DNA of 64,000 bases from Salibacteraceae bacterium. GTDB taxonomy: Bacteria > Bacteroidota > Bacteroidia > Flavobacteriales_G > Salibacteraceae. Shown here one piece after another: positions 27,486 to 36,328 of the stretch. A program made the translations under genes and the position numbers. The notes under the pieces were generated by a model, which was given only the letters and a program-made list of their open reading frames with translations, did no database searches and was not told the origin of the DNA. The stretch spans positions 100,533-164,532 of the forward strand of contig JAGYJZ010000007.1 of NCBI GenBank assembly GCA_018401875.1, in the 5' to 3' direction. The first letter of the stretch is position 1, and each line of letters starts with the position of its first letter.

Positions 27486-28733
27486 TTATTGAACGTTGAG
27501 GCCTTCTGGAAAGTACAGAAAGTGTTTTGTTTCGCTCGCTTCGAGTGATGAAAACCTGAAAATGCTCGCAGCTTCAGAAATATCGCGCACCGTGCCGTCC
27601 TTGTAAAGAATATTGATGCTTTCGTCACCCGAACTGTAAGCGCGGTTTGAAATCGATTTTTGGAATACCAAATACCTCGCATCTTCTGCGTCAGCATTCA
27701 ACATTTTCGCAGCCTTGGTTTTTAAACCATCCATTTGGTCATCGCTAAGTGGTGCATCGATTTGTTTGACCTTGAGCAACTGACGGTCGATCAAGCGCCT
27801 GCACATTTCACTGATGATTTTATCGTCTGCGTCAATCCATTGCTTCATCGAATACAGAACGTCAAAGTCGTCTAATTTTAAGAAGTGTTTCAACCATACT
27901 TCGCTTTCATTAAGGTTGAATTTCTCATTGTTTTTCAGCAAAAACGTCAATGATTTAGAAGCGTCTAAATGATGTCCTTTCGCCATCAATTCTTTGGCTC
28001 TCAATAAAATATTCATCAATAAAAACTCTGCTGAGACAACGGTTTTATGCAAATAAACCTGCCAATACATCAGCCTTCGGGCGATGAGAAATTTCTCTAG
28101 CGAATACACTCCTTTCGCTTCAACGGCCAAGTTGCCATCGTGCACAGTCAACATTTTAATGATGCGCTCTGAGCCAATCACACCTTCTGAAACGCCCGTG
28201 AAATAACTGTCGCGCTTCAAGTAATCTAAGCGGTCAGTGTCGAGTTGGCTGCTCACCAATTGGTGTAAAAAATGCACCGGATACTTCCCCGTGTAAATAG
28301 CGATGGCCATTGTTAATGCTCCGTCAAACTCGGCATTTAAATTGTGCATTATTTGGAGCCCAATCGACTCGTGATTGACACCTTGAACAATCGTATTTTC
28401 GAGTGCGTGTGAATAGGGGCCATGCCCAATGTCGTGCAGCAAAATAGCTGCTTTAGCACCCACTTCTTCGTCCTCTGAAATTTCAATTCCTTTTGAGCGC
28501 AGTGTACTGATGGCGCTGCGCATCAAATTCATGGCGCCAATGGCGTGCTGAAAACGGCTGTGGTTGGCTCCACCATACACCAAATTGGTCAATCCTAACT
28601 GGGTTATCCTGCGCAAGCGCTGAAAATGAGGATGCTCAATCAATTTGAAAATAAGCGGATTGTCTACGGTAATAAAACCATACACAGGGTCGTTAAAAGT
28701 CTTTAGCGTTTTAATTCTTGGTTGGGTACTCAC
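27486..28733 (-). CDS. HD-domain metal-dependent phosphohydrolase (dGTPase-like)
   Basis: A protein of about 415 residues with HD-superfamily residues: HSRFQHAIGAMNLM, LLHDIGHGPYSHALE (the HD pair) and DTDRLDYLKRDSYFTGVSEG. Families of this type (COG1078) include dNTP triphosphohydrolases and other phosphohydrolases. The longest frame starts at 28784 but overlaps porX and its promoter; the GTG at 28733 gives MSTQPRIKTLK-like residues that run straight into NDPVYGFI, where homologues begin. It is divergent from porX. The substrate is not known. Confidence 0.82.
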   Translation of the reverse strand: MSTQPRIKTLKTFNDPVYGFITVDNPLIFKLIEHPHFQRLRRITQLGLTNLVYGGANHSRFQHAIGAMNLMRSAISTLRSKGIEISEDEEVGAKAAILLHDIGHGPYSHALENTIVQGVNHESIGLQIMHNLNAEFDGALTMAIAIYTGKYPVHFLHQLVSSQLDTDRLDYLKRDSYFTGVSEGVIGSERIIKMLTVHDGNLAVEAKGVYSLEKFLIARRLMYWQVYLHKTVVSAEFLLMNILLRAKELMAKGHHLDASKSLTFLLKNNEKFNLNESEVWLKHFLKLDDFDVLYSMKQWIDADDKIISEMCRRLIDRQLLKVKQIDAPLSDDQMDGLKTKAAKMLNADAEDARYLVFQKSISNRAYSSGDESINILYKDGTVRDISEAASIFRFSSLEASETKHFLYFPEGLNVQ

Positions 28734-28747
28734 CTGGTCTACCTTTG
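28718..28747 (+). promoter_or_regulatory. promoter of porX: TTG-N19-TACCTTTG
   Basis: TTG at 28718-28720, a 19-base spacer and TACCTTTG at 28740-28747 match the Bacteroidota -33/-7 consensus exactly. The porX ATG is 22 bases downstream. The element overlaps the GTG start of the divergent HD-domain gene, so the two genes could compete or be coordinated. Confidence 0.65.
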
Positions 28748-28769
28748 GACGCGAAGATAAAATCAACTT

Positions 28770-30329
28770 ATGAGCAACGAGCAAGTCAAAATTCTTTGGG
28801 CAGACGATGAAATCGATTTATTGAAGCCACACATCATGTTTTTAGAAAACAAAGGTTACGCAGTTACCCCTGTGAGTAGCGGTTTAGAGGCAATAGACGA
28901 AATAAATAGCCAAGATTTTGACGCGGTGTTTTTGGATGAGAATATGCCAGGAATTTCTGGTTTGGAAGTATTAACACGCATAAAAGCGATTCGTCCGAGT
29001 ATTCCAATCATCATGATCACTAAAAGCGAGGAAGAAACCATCATGGAAGATGCGATTGGCTCGAAGATTTCTGACTATCTGATCAAGCCCGTTAATCCCA
29101 ATCAAATCCTATTGAGCCTCAAGAAAAACTTAGACAGTAAGCGCTTGGTAAGTGAAAAAACGACCACCGGTTATCAGCAAGAATTTCGGCAAATAGGAAT
29201 GCGCTTAAACGATCGACTCGACTGGCAAGAATGGATGAAGCTCTATAAAGAAATTGTGTATTGGGACCTCGAGCTCGACCGCAGTGGCGACCCGAGCATG
29301 CAGGAAATACTGGGCATGCAGAAGGATGAGGCCAACAGCCAGTTCTCAAAATTCATCGAAGAAAATTACATCGATTGGCTCAACGGACGCTCGGCTGATA
29401 AGCCTGAAATGTCGCATACCGTATTTAAAAATTGGATCGCTCCAGAATTGAAATCGGGTAAACCCACATTTTTGGTCGTGATCGACAACTTGAGGTTAGA
29501 CCAATGGAAGGTGATCCAAGAAGCCATTTCAGATGATTTTAGAATCGATGAGGAACGCACATTTTTGAGTATTCTTCCAACCGCTACTCAGTATGCGCGA
29601 AACAGTCTCTTTGCTGGATTGCTGCCCAGCGAAATTCAAAAACGTTACCCGCAATATTGGATGAATGAAGACGATGAAGGAAGCAAGAATCAATTCGAAG
29701 AACAATTGTTGGTCGAGCAAATCAAGCGGCTCGGAAAGAATTACTCGCACAGCTACGCCAAAATCACCAACCTGAATTTTGGCAAAAAGGTGAGTGAAGG
29801 ACTGCATTCTTTAGTGAACAACGACCTCAATGTGATCGTTTACAATTTCGTTGACATGCTCAGTCATGCGCGCACCGAAATGGAAGTAATTCGCGAATTG
29901 GCAGATGATGAATCGGCCTACCGCTCGCTCACGCTATCCTGGTTTGAACATTCTACGTTGCGCGATATTGTAAAAGGCATTAAAGACATGGGAGCAAGAA
30001 TGATCCTGACAACTGATCACGGAACAGTGCACGTAAAACATCCAATTAAAGTTGTAGGCGATAGAAACACCAACACCAATTTGCGCTACAAGACGGGGCG
30101 AAATTTAAACTACAAGGCGAAGGAAGTTTTTGAAGTGTTGAACCCTGATGACGTTTTTCTTCCCAAAACCAATGTAAGTAGTAGATACATTTTCGCTAAA
30201 AGCAACGATTTTATCGCGTATCCTAACAATTATAACCACTACGTGAAATATTACAAAGACACATTTCAGCACGGTGGCATCTCCTTAGAGGAAATGATCA
30301 TTCCATTCGTGATCTGCACCCCAAAATAG
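28770..30329 (+). CDS. porX: PorX: response regulator with PglZ/alkaline-phosphatase-like effector domain
   Basis: A 519-residue regulator of the type IX secretion system. Residues about 5-120 are a receiver domain with the phosphoacceptor Asp56 in FDAVFLDENMPGISG, Lys at SDYLIKPVNP and the acidic pair DDE. A linker of helices leads to a PglZ domain (about 220-519) with VVIDNLRLDQW, a Thr-containing TATQYARNSLFAG, DMLSHAR and TTDHGTVHV, the metal sites of the phosphodiesterase fold. Characterised PorX proteins with this layout hydrolyse oligonucleotides and control T9SS genes with PorY and SigP. No porY or sigP is in the window. tsaE and ald follow. Confidence 0.9.
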   Translation: MSNEQVKILWADDEIDLLKPHIMFLENKGYAVTPVSSGLEAIDEINSQDFDAVFLDENMPGISGLEVLTRIKAIRPSIPIIMITKSEEETIMEDAIGSKISDYLIKPVNPNQILLSLKKNLDSKRLVSEKTTTGYQQEFRQIGMRLNDRLDWQEWMKLYKEIVYWDLELDRSGDPSMQEILGMQKDEANSQFSKFIEENYIDWLNGRSADKPEMSHTVFKNWIAPELKSGKPTFLVVIDNLRLDQWKVIQEAISDDFRIDEERTFLSILPTATQYARNSLFAGLLPSEIQKRYPQYWMNEDDEGSKNQFEEQLLVEQIKRLGKNYSHSYAKITNLNFGKKVSEGLHSLVNNDLNVIVYNFVDMLSHARTEMEVIRELADDESAYRSLTLSWFEHSTLRDIVKGIKDMGARMILTTDHGTVHVKHPIKVVGDRNTNTNLRYKTGRNLNYKAKEVFEVLNPDDVFLPKTNVSSRYIFAKSNDFIAYPNNYNHYVKYYKDTFQHGGISLEEMIIPFVICTPK

Positions 30330-30385
30330 ATTAGCGGAGTTAGAAATATGTGGCGGATATTTGTCGTATCTTAGAAAACTGTAAG

Positions 30386-30811
30386 ATGCATCAACCCTTT
30401 ATCGTGCCAACATTGGAGGAAGTCACCGAGCTAAAGCAAGTATTCAGATCGTTATACCGCGATCACACTGTGTTTTGCTTTCACGGTGATTTGGGCGCAG
30501 GCAAAACTTCCATCATTAAAATACTTTGTCAAGACCTCGGAGTAACTAGAGGCTTGAGCAGTCCTTCGTTTTCGATTGTCAATGAATACGAGTCCTCGGA
30601 AAAGGGAACCATTTATCACTTCGACCTTTACAGATTGCGAGAGCCGTCAGAATTGATCGAAATTGGCTGGGAGGATTACCTTAATAGCGATTCCATTCTC
30701 TTTATTGAATGGCCTGAACAAGGCGGTTCACTCATTCCCGAAGATGCATTGCACATCCACATCGATGTTGACCCAACCAATGACCACCGCACCTTAACCT
30801 TTAAGAACTAA
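30386..30811 (+). CDS. tsaE: tRNA t6A biosynthesis ATPase TsaE
   Basis: A small P-loop ATPase needed with TsaB, TsaC and TsaD to make N6-threonylcarbamoyladenosine-37. The protein has the Walker A HGDLGAGKTSIIKIL, the switch SSPSFSIVNEY, YHFDLYRL and IEWPEQ. The ATG at 30386 gives 141 residues beginning MHQPFIVPTLEE, a typical TsaE start; the GTG at 30350 would add twelve residues without homology. It is 56 bases after porX and two bases before ald. Confidence 0.92.
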   Translation: MHQPFIVPTLEEVTELKQVFRSLYRDHTVFCFHGDLGAGKTSIIKILCQDLGVTRGLSSPSFSIVNEYESSEKGTIYHFDLYRLREPSELIEIGWEDYLNSDSILFIEWPEQGGSLIPEDALHIHIDVDPTNDHRTLTFKN

Positions 30812-30813
30812 CC

Positions 30814-32037
30814 ATGAGCACTTCGAAAGAAACGCAACGAACATTAAGCGAGGCAGCAATGATGCTTCCACTGGAAAAGTTGCAACCCATTGGATCACGC
30901 AGAAAGCGCTTGTTTATTGGCATTCCAAAAGAAATTTCAATGCAGGAAAACAGAGTGGCTCTCGTTCCTGAAGCGGTGCAGCTACTCGTAAATAACGGGC
31001 ATCGCGTGTTGGTCGAAACAGATGCGGGAAAGGCATCTAACTTTTTAGACAACGAATACAGCGAGGCAGGAGCGGAGATCGCATACAGCACCGAAGAAGT
31101 GTACAAAGCAGATATTCTGTTGAAAGTTGAACCTGTCTCTGACGATGAGATGGAGTTTTTGAAACCAAAACAGGTGGTCATCTCAGCCATGCAGCTCAAC
31201 GTTCAACCCAAAAATTACATCAAAAATTTAATGGCTAAAAAAGTTTCCGCCATCGCGTGGGACTACATTGCCGATGAAGACGGAGTTTTGCCTATCGTTC
31301 GGAGCATGGGTGAAATTGCAGGAACCAGTGCGGTGCTTATTGCTGCAGAATACCTGATGAACCAAAAAGGACAAGGCATCATGCTTGGAGGAATTACGGG
31401 TGTTTCACCTACTCAAGTGGTCATCATTGGAGCAGGCTCAGTGGGCGAGTTTGCCGCACGAGCAGCACTAGGGTTGGGCGCAGATGTGCGGGTATTTGAT
31501 AATTCGATTTCAAAATTGAGACGCTTGCAAAACGCCATTGGGCAGCGGGTTTCTACCTCAGCCATTCAGCCTAAAGTGCTGGCAAAAGCATTGATGAGGG
31601 CCGATGTCGCTATCGGTGCAATCCGCACCATGTCTGGCCGCACCCCGTGTTACGTTTCTGAAGACATGGTGCAGCAAATGAAATCAGGTTCAGTGATCGT
31701 AGATATCAGCATCGATCAGGGCGGTTGTTTCGAAACATCGAGGGTTACAACCCTCGACAAGCCCGTGTACAAGAAACACGATATCATTCACTATTGCGTT
31801 CCAAATATTGCTTCATTGGTCAGCAGAACTGCTTCACACGCCTTGAGCAATGTGATTGCCCCCTTGGTATTGCAAATGGGTGATGAAGGTGGAGTGGAGG
31901 ACATGATCCGAAATCATGTGGGCATTCAAAACGGAGTTTACCTCTACAACGGAACGCTCACCAATAAATATTTAGGAGAATCGCTGAACTTACCGTGCAA
32001 AGATTTGAAACTCTTGCTGGCCGCATTCAATTCTTAA
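30814..32037 (+). CDS. ald: alanine dehydrogenase
   Basis: Oxidises alanine to pyruvate and ammonia with NAD. The 407-residue protein has the N-terminal GIPKEISMQENRVALVPEA, the RSMGEIAGTSAVLIAAEYL region, the Rossmann loop VVIIGAGSVGEFAARAA and the C-terminal CVPNIASLVSRTASHALSN. A roughly 30-residue N-terminal extension precedes the usual start, as seen in Bacteroidota homologues. Its stop overlaps the convergent DUF4924 gene by four bases. Confidence 0.92.
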   Translation: MSTSKETQRTLSEAAMMLPLEKLQPIGSRRKRLFIGIPKEISMQENRVALVPEAVQLLVNNGHRVLVETDAGKASNFLDNEYSEAGAEIAYSTEEVYKADILLKVEPVSDDEMEFLKPKQVVISAMQLNVQPKNYIKNLMAKKVSAIAWDYIADEDGVLPIVRSMGEIAGTSAVLIAAEYLMNQKGQGIMLGGITGVSPTQVVIIGAGSVGEFAARAALGLGADVRVFDNSISKLRRLQNAIGQRVSTSAIQPKVLAKALMRADVAIGAIRTMSGRTPCYVSEDMVQQMKSGSVIVDISIDQGGCFETSRVTTLDKPVYKKHDIIHYCVPNIASLVSRTASHALSNVIAPLVLQMGDEGGVEDMIRNHVGIQNGVYLYNGTLTNKYLGESLNLPCKDLKLLLAAFNS

Positions 32038-32594
32038 TTTCCCATTACTTTGGGTAAACTAAGTGTGCCTTGCTTCATCTGCTGGTATTGCTTGGCCAAG
32101 TGAGCCATCATTTTTGAGATGGTCTTCACCGCGTCTTGCGTAGCCTCTGAAATTTGCTTCTTATTCAACTTTAACACCAACACACCAAACAATCCATTCA
32201 TCGCAGTCTCGATTTCGAAGCGCGATTGTTTCATCGCTTTTTTCTTCAATTCCTCGATGTTTGGTTGCGCTAGACGAGCCAATTCTTGGTATTCCTTGTC
32301 TTGATAAACGGTGAGTAAACTTTGGTGTAAATAGGTTAGTTCCATCATGTATTCGTTGAGCTCACCCAGATGGCCTTGCTCTACAATGCCCTGACTGCGC
32401 ATTTCTTTGATCAAATCTGCATACCAAGCGCGGATTTCTGCTTTTGATTCATCGCTCACTTCAAAGGCATCGATTACGTTGCGTTGAATGGCGTCAATGT
32501 CCAAATTCATCGACCTGATCAACTCTTCGATGTGCCACATATAAAGCACGTACTCTACAATGTTCGTCTCCTTATATTTTTTAGCGATGTACAT
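32034..32594 (-). CDS. DUF4924 family protein
   Basis: A 186-residue, almost wholly helical cytoplasmic protein. Its N-terminal YKETNIVEYVLYMWHIEELIR and the LTYLHQSLL and EIETAMNGLFGVLVLKL segments match the Bacteroidota-specific DUF4924 family, whose function is unknown. It overlaps the Skp-like gene by one base and is co-transcribed with it. Confidence 0.75.
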   Translation of the reverse strand: MYIAKKYKETNIVEYVLYMWHIEELIRSMNLDIDAIQRNVIDAFEVSDESKAEIRAWYADLIKEMRSQGIVEQGHLGELNEYMMELTYLHQSLLTVYQDKEYQELARLAQPNIEELKKKAMKQSRFEIETAMNGLFGVLVLKLNKKQISEATQDAVKTISKMMAHLAKQYQQMKQGTLSLPKVMGN

Positions 32595-33199
32595 TATTTG
32601 TCGGCCGTAAGCTTTTCGGCTTGGTATTTCGCATTTAATGCATCCACCACGTCATTCGTAATATCGTATGACTTATCGATGTAAAGGAGGTTGTTTAAAC
32701 CATTGAAGCCGTAAATGATGTCATAGCCACTTGCTTTGGCATATTCATCCAAAAAGACCTGAATCTGATCCAAGTATTCGTTTGTTTTTTGCTGCTCGCT
32801 ACGCATGAGTTGCGATTCCATGCCATCGCGTTGCTGCATAATTCCTTGCTCTTTTTGCGAAAGTTTTTGCTGGAGAATACCCAGCGCCTCCTGCGATAAC
32901 CCTGCTGATTCTCGCTGCGCATCAGCATAGTCTTTTTCTAAATCTCTTACCATTGCTTGCAACTGGTTTTCCATCTGAAGGCGCTCTTTCACGATTTCTT
33001 CCTCCAAGTCTTTGATCATGTCGTATTTAAACGAAAGACTATCGGTGTTGACATAAGCAAACTTCAGCGTGCCATCGGCAATATTCTTGACAGGGGTTTC
33101 TGTGGCTGAGTTGTTTTCTGTTTCAGTTGGTTCAACATCGTTACACGCAGTGATTAAACATGCGGAAAATGCCAGTGAAGCGAGGAATGTAATTTTCAT
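32594..33199 (-). CDS. OmpH/Skp-like lipoprotein, putative periplasmic chaperone
   Basis: A 201-residue protein with a lipoprotein signal (LITAC, Cys about 19), a short Thr/Glu-rich linker, and a central region of long amphipathic helices (about residues 65-150: DLEEEIVKERLQMENQLQ, LQQKLSQKEQGIMQQRD) as in Skp/OmpH chaperones, which carry unfolded outer-membrane proteins. The lipid anchor is common in Bacteroidota versions. A TAnnTTTG box lies 17 bases before its ATG. Confidence 0.8.
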   Translation of the reverse strand: MKITFLASLAFSACLITACNDVEPTETENNSATETPVKNIADGTLKFAYVNTDSLSFKYDMIKDLEEEIVKERLQMENQLQAMVRDLEKDYADAQRESAGLSQEALGILQQKLSQKEQGIMQQRDGMESQLMRSEQQKTNEYLDQIQVFLDEYAKASGYDIIYGFNGLNNLLYIDKSYDITNDVVDALNAKYQAEKLTADK

Positions 33200-33216
33200 A
33201 TTATTAAAATAGGTTG

Positions 33217-33224
33217 CAAAGATA
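33217..33224 (-). promoter_or_regulatory. TAnnTTTG box upstream of the Skp-like gene
   Basis: The reverse strand reads TATCTTTG, a perfect match to the -7 element, 17 bases before the ATG at 33199. No TTG at the consensus spacing is seen. Confidence 0.4.
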
Positions 33225-33247
33225 CTACGCTATGTCAAGCTATAAAA

Positions 33248-33850
33248 TCAGTAAAACAAGGCTTCTACTAATTCTTCAAACGGCTGCGGGTCGAGGTAGT
33301 TTCGATCAGAATACGTTGTTGCCAATAGCTTGATGGTGCTCTTTTTTTGCTGATTCATCTCCAGTTGAATGTTTCCAAAGCGTTGCGCGTAAGGCGGTTT
33401 GCCGATGCGCGTTTGATAGGGTGTTTTCAGGTAGATCCATTCTTTTCTGCACAGTAAATCGTCTATTTCAAATACGGAGAATTCGGCATTCGCAGCGCTG
33501 TAGCCCAAGGTGTTGATTTTTTCTTTGATCGCTTCAAGGGCAAACCAAGCCTCAGGAAGCGGAGTTTTCATTTCGCTCAAATCAAATTGGAACCCATTGG
33601 CCGTTGACGCGTCAAACCAAATAAAATTGAGCGCTTCAGTCAGGTTTTTTTGACTGAAAATGGCGTTTTGCTTTACTTCGAAAAAGAAATCTTGAGAACA
33701 GGTTTTTTGCCAATCATCGTATGCGTTTCGCTGATCTTGGCTGCGCTTGATTTGGCCCGAGTCCAAAACGAGTGGCTTTGCTTTTTCTGTTCGATTTTCG
33801 GATCGGTTTCCACCAAAAAGCTTTTCTAAAATATCATTGGCATACGACAT
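33248..33850 (-). CDS. hypothetical protein
   Basis: A 200-residue soluble protein without signal peptide or membrane segment. It has a charged N-terminal tail (about 1-55), then a mixed alpha/beta region with FDLSEMKTPLPEAWFALEAI and FEIDDLLCRKEWIYLKTPYQTRIGKP (quoted in part), and the terminal FEELVEALFY. No family is recognised. It lies between the Skp-like gene and the LytT regulator on the same strand, 31 bases from the latter's stop codon. Confidence 0.65.
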   Translation of the reverse strand: MSYANDILEKLFGGNRSENRTEKAKPLVLDSGQIKRSQDQRNAYDDWQKTCSQDFFFEVKQNAIFSQKNLTEALNFIWFDASTANGFQFDLSEMKTPLPEAWFALEAIKEKINTLGYSAANAEFSVFEIDDLLCRKEWIYLKTPYQTRIGKPPYAQRFGNIQLEMNQQKKSTIKLLATTYSDRNYLDPQPFEELVEALFY

Positions 33851-33881
33851 ATCTATGAAACAAGAATTGTTTACACTTGGT

Positions 33882-34616
33882 TTAAAGCGCCATCATTTCT
33901 TTCAGTTTCACCGACTGCCTTCGCGACACTTCTACCTTGGTTCCATCTTTTAAAATCACAAGCAATCCGCCATTAAACCACGTTTCTACCTTTTCGATCC
34001 ACCGCAGATTAACGATGTGTTTTCTGCTGGCACGGAAAAAATACTTTTCGCTCAAGCGATAGGTCAGTGCGTTGAGCGACTTCAAGATGAGTGGTCGCGA
34101 TTCATTGAAATAGACGCGCACGTAATTGCCTTCGCTTTCAAACAGTCTGATTTTTTCCAATTCAACAAACCAGCATTTTTCGCCATCCTTTAGAAAAACT
34201 TGGTCGTGCAGTTCGAGCTTGCCATCGTTTTCATGTGCTTCTGATTCGACCTTATTTTTTGCGATTCTCTTCGCAATTTTTTCGATGGCTTCGTGCAGCC
34301 GCGATTCCTCCACAGGTTTCATCACATAATCGAGGGCGTTCACTTCAAAGGCTTTGAGTGCATACTCGTCATAAGCCGTAACAAAAATGACTTCGGGTGC
34401 CTTGCCATCGATTTCATTGAGCATTTCAAATCCGTTCATTCCGGGCATTTGAATGTCGAGGAAAATAAGGTCAGGATTTTCTTTCTCGATGAGCTCTAAC
34501 GCTTCTTCGGGTTTTCCGCTTTCGGCTACAATTTGAATGTTGTCAAACTGTTGCAGAATGTTTTTAAGCTCTTGACGTGCCAGTCTTTCGTCATCAATTA
34601 CTATTGCTCGTATCAT
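33882..34616 (-). CDS. LytTR-family response regulator
   Basis: A 244-residue regulator. The receiver domain (about 1-120) has DDERLARQEL, the phosphoacceptor Asp in LIFLDIQMPGMNG and the Lys in DYVMKPVEE. A LytTR DNA-binding domain follows (about 145-240) with FLKDGEKCWFVELEKI, ESEGNYVRVYF and FFRASRKHIVNLRWI. It overlaps the kinase gene by 23 bases; the pair is a LytS/LytT-type two-component system. Targets cannot be inferred. Confidence 0.92.
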   Translation of the reverse strand: MIRAIVIDDERLARQELKNILQQFDNIQIVAESGKPEEALELIEKENPDLIFLDIQMPGMNGFEMLNEIDGKAPEVIFVTAYDEYALKAFEVNALDYVMKPVEESRLHEAIEKIAKRIAKNKVESEAHENDGKLELHDQVFLKDGEKCWFVELEKIRLFESEGNYVRVYFNESRPLILKSLNALTYRLSEKYFFRASRKHIVNLRWIEKVETWFNGGLLVILKDGTKVEVSRRQSVKLKEMMAL

Positions 34617-35649
34617 GTTTGGTGGGTTTTAATGGAAGGTGAATGGTGGTTAAAACTAACTGATTTTCAATATTTCCGATCGTGAGCCATGCATTTTTTC
34701 CAAACGATAGGTTCAACCTGTTTTTTGTATTCTCGAGACCTAATGATGCTTTGCTTTTTGCGTTGGGATCATATGTTCCCGTGTTGTAAATATGAATGTC
34801 AACCGCGTCAGCGTGAAGGTTTGTTGTTATTTCAATGCTTCCGCCATCGGGCAGTTTTGCTATGCCGTGTTTGATGCAGTTTTCAACGATGGTTTGCAGT
34901 AAAAGAGGCGGAATTCGAACTTTTTCGCTGCCTGCTGCAACATGCCACGTAACCGCAAGGCGCTCTTCATAACGCGCTTTTTCGATCTCTAAATAGTCCT
35001 TCACAATGTCGATTTCTTTGGCAAGTGGAATCAGGTCCATTTCACCTGCTTGCAACGATGATCGCAACACATTGCTCAACTGGGTTACGGCATTTTTAGC
35101 CTTCGCAGGATCTTCATCGATCAAGGCGCGAATCGTGTTCATGGCGTTAAAAATGAAGTGAGGATTCATCTGATCGCGCAGCCTTCTCAACTCATACTCG
35201 TTTTTTGCCGACTCGAGTTGTAAGTTCTTGATTTCTTCTTTTCTGAATCGCTGAAAAAAAATGTAGGTGAAATAGATCAAGCTCCAGATGAAAAAGAGCA
35301 TTCCCCACGTCACTAAATTGACATCGGTCCATGTGTAGGCCAACTTCCATCCAAAGGCGAGGTTGCCAATAAAAATATAAACGCCATGGAATCCAATTGC
35401 GAGAAGGATGCACGCCAATGCTACACGTGGAATCAATGATACAATGTCTCTTTCGAGCCAACCCAGCTTAATGATCATGGCTCTGTAGAGGTGCGAAACC
35501 ACCAAACCCAAAGCAAACACCAAGTAAATGCCACCGATCACATCAAAGGACAGCTTTGTGCCTGTGAGGATAAACACCACAGTGGAGATGAGGATGTAAA
35601 GTGACCATCCCGAAAGCTGCGCTTTGTAATAATACCTCGATGCTGACAT
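34594..35649 (-). CDS. LytS-type sensor histidine kinase
   Basis: A membrane kinase with four N-terminal hydrophobic segments (about residues 12-130), a helical linker, the His_kinase motif LRDQMNPHFIFNAMNTIRALI with the phosphoaccepting His, and an ATPase domain with VENCIKHGIAKL and LGLENTKNRLNLSFG. The ATG at 35649 gives 351 residues; a longer frame from 35721 adds 24 residues that cross the promoter and the opposite gene's start. Its box TACATTTG sits six bases before the ATG. Confidence 0.9.
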   Translation of the reverse strand: MSASRYYYKAQLSGWSLYILISTVVFILTGTKLSFDVIGGIYLVFALGLVVSHLYRAMIIKLGWLERDIVSLIPRVALACILLAIGFHGVYIFIGNLAFGWKLAYTWTDVNLVTWGMLFFIWSLIYFTYIFFQRFRKEEIKNLQLESAKNEYELRRLRDQMNPHFIFNAMNTIRALIDEDPAKAKNAVTQLSNVLRSSLQAGEMDLIPLAKEIDIVKDYLEIEKARYEERLAVTWHVAAGSEKVRIPPLLLQTIVENCIKHGIAKLPDGGSIEITTNLHADAVDIHIYNTGTYDPNAKSKASLGLENTKNRLNLSFGKNAWLTIGNIENQLVLTTIHLPLKPTKHDTSNSN

Positions 35650-35655
35650 GTGTGT

Positions 35656-35663
35656 CAAATGTA
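35656..35663 (-). promoter_or_regulatory. TAnnTTTG box (TACATTTG) six bases before the LytS-type kinase start
   Basis: The reverse strand reads TACATTTGACACACATG: a perfect -7 element, six bases, then the start codon. The transcription start would fall at or next to the A of ATG, predicting a leaderless mRNA for the kinase-regulator pair. Confidence 0.55.
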
Positions 35664-35729
35664 TGAGCGTTTTCACAAAATTGACGCAGGCTTTACATGA
35701 TTGGAAGTTTGCCATGAACAACGGTACAC

Positions 35730-35737
35730 TACATTTG
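35730..35737 (+). promoter_or_regulatory. TAnnTTTG box (TACATTTG) six bases before acpH
   Basis: TACATTTG, with TTG 18 bases upstream (in TTTGCC at about 35708-35713), lies six bases before the GTG start at 35744. The same spacing as in the divergent kinase gene predicts a leaderless transcript. Confidence 0.55.
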
Positions 35738-35743
35738 ACAATC

Positions 35744-36328
35744 GTGAATTACCTCGCACATTTCTACCTCGCGCATCCCGACCCTGAGTTGATGTTTGGC
35801 AACTACATTGGCGATGGAGTGCGCGGAAGCGATTTTAATCGCTTTTCAGATGCGATAGCCCGCGGGATTCGTTTCCACCGCTTCATCGATACGTTTACCG
35901 ATTCGCACGAAGAAGTGAAGAAGGCCAAAATCCTGTTTTATCCAAGTCAAGCCAAGTTCAGCGGAGTAGTGGTGGATGTGATGTTTGACCACATTCTTGC
36001 GTTGCATTGGGCCGCTTATTCTGATCAAAACTTGGACGATTTTGCCGCGAAGTGTTACAAAGTGGTTGCCGACCGTATTGCACTATTGCCTCATCGTTCT
36101 GAGCGGTTTTATCACTACATGTCTGCGCAAAACATTTTACCCAAATACGCCAGCGAATTTGGCATTACGCAAGTTTTTACAGGAATGGATTCTCGCACCA
36201 AATACACTTCGAATATGCTCTCGTCCATCGATGATTGGAAGCCGTTTCGCGAAGAATTGATCGGGCATTTCAAACGTTTTTTCCCGAACCTTGTTGAAGC
36301 ATGTGAAGTATGGAAAACAACGCATTGA
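35744..36328 (+). CDS. acpH: ACP phosphodiesterase (DUF479)
   Basis: Removes 4'-phosphopantetheine from acyl carrier protein. The protein has NYLAHFYLAHPDPELMFGN, GIRFHRFIDTFTDSH and KFSGVVVDVMFDHILA, the conserved His/Asp positions of the AcpH family (read in pieces). I start it at the GTG 35744, where homology begins (VNYLAHFYLAH for the usual MNYLAH), giving 194 residues; the ATG at 35648 adds 32 residues with no family resemblance and precedes the promoter box. It overlaps mnmD by 19 bases. Confidence 0.85.
   Translation: MNYLAHFYLAHPDPELMFGNYIGDGVRGSDFNRFSDAIARGIRFHRFIDTFTDSHEEVKKAKILFYPSQAKFSGVVVDVMFDHILALHWAAYSDQNLDDFAAKCYKVVADRIALLPHRSERFYHYMSAQNILPKYASEFGITQVFTGMDSRTKYTSNMLSSIDDWKPFREELIGHFKRFFPNLVEACEVWKTTH

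Noticed and set aside
30350..30385. GTG start of tsaE at 30350
   Set aside because: It adds twelve residues without homology; the ATG at 30386 gives the usual TsaE length and start.
35648..35743. ATG at 35648 as the acpH start
   Set aside because: The extra 32 residues have no family match and would place translation upstream of the TACATTTG promoter box; the GTG at 35744 fits the conserved NYLAHFYLAH beginning.
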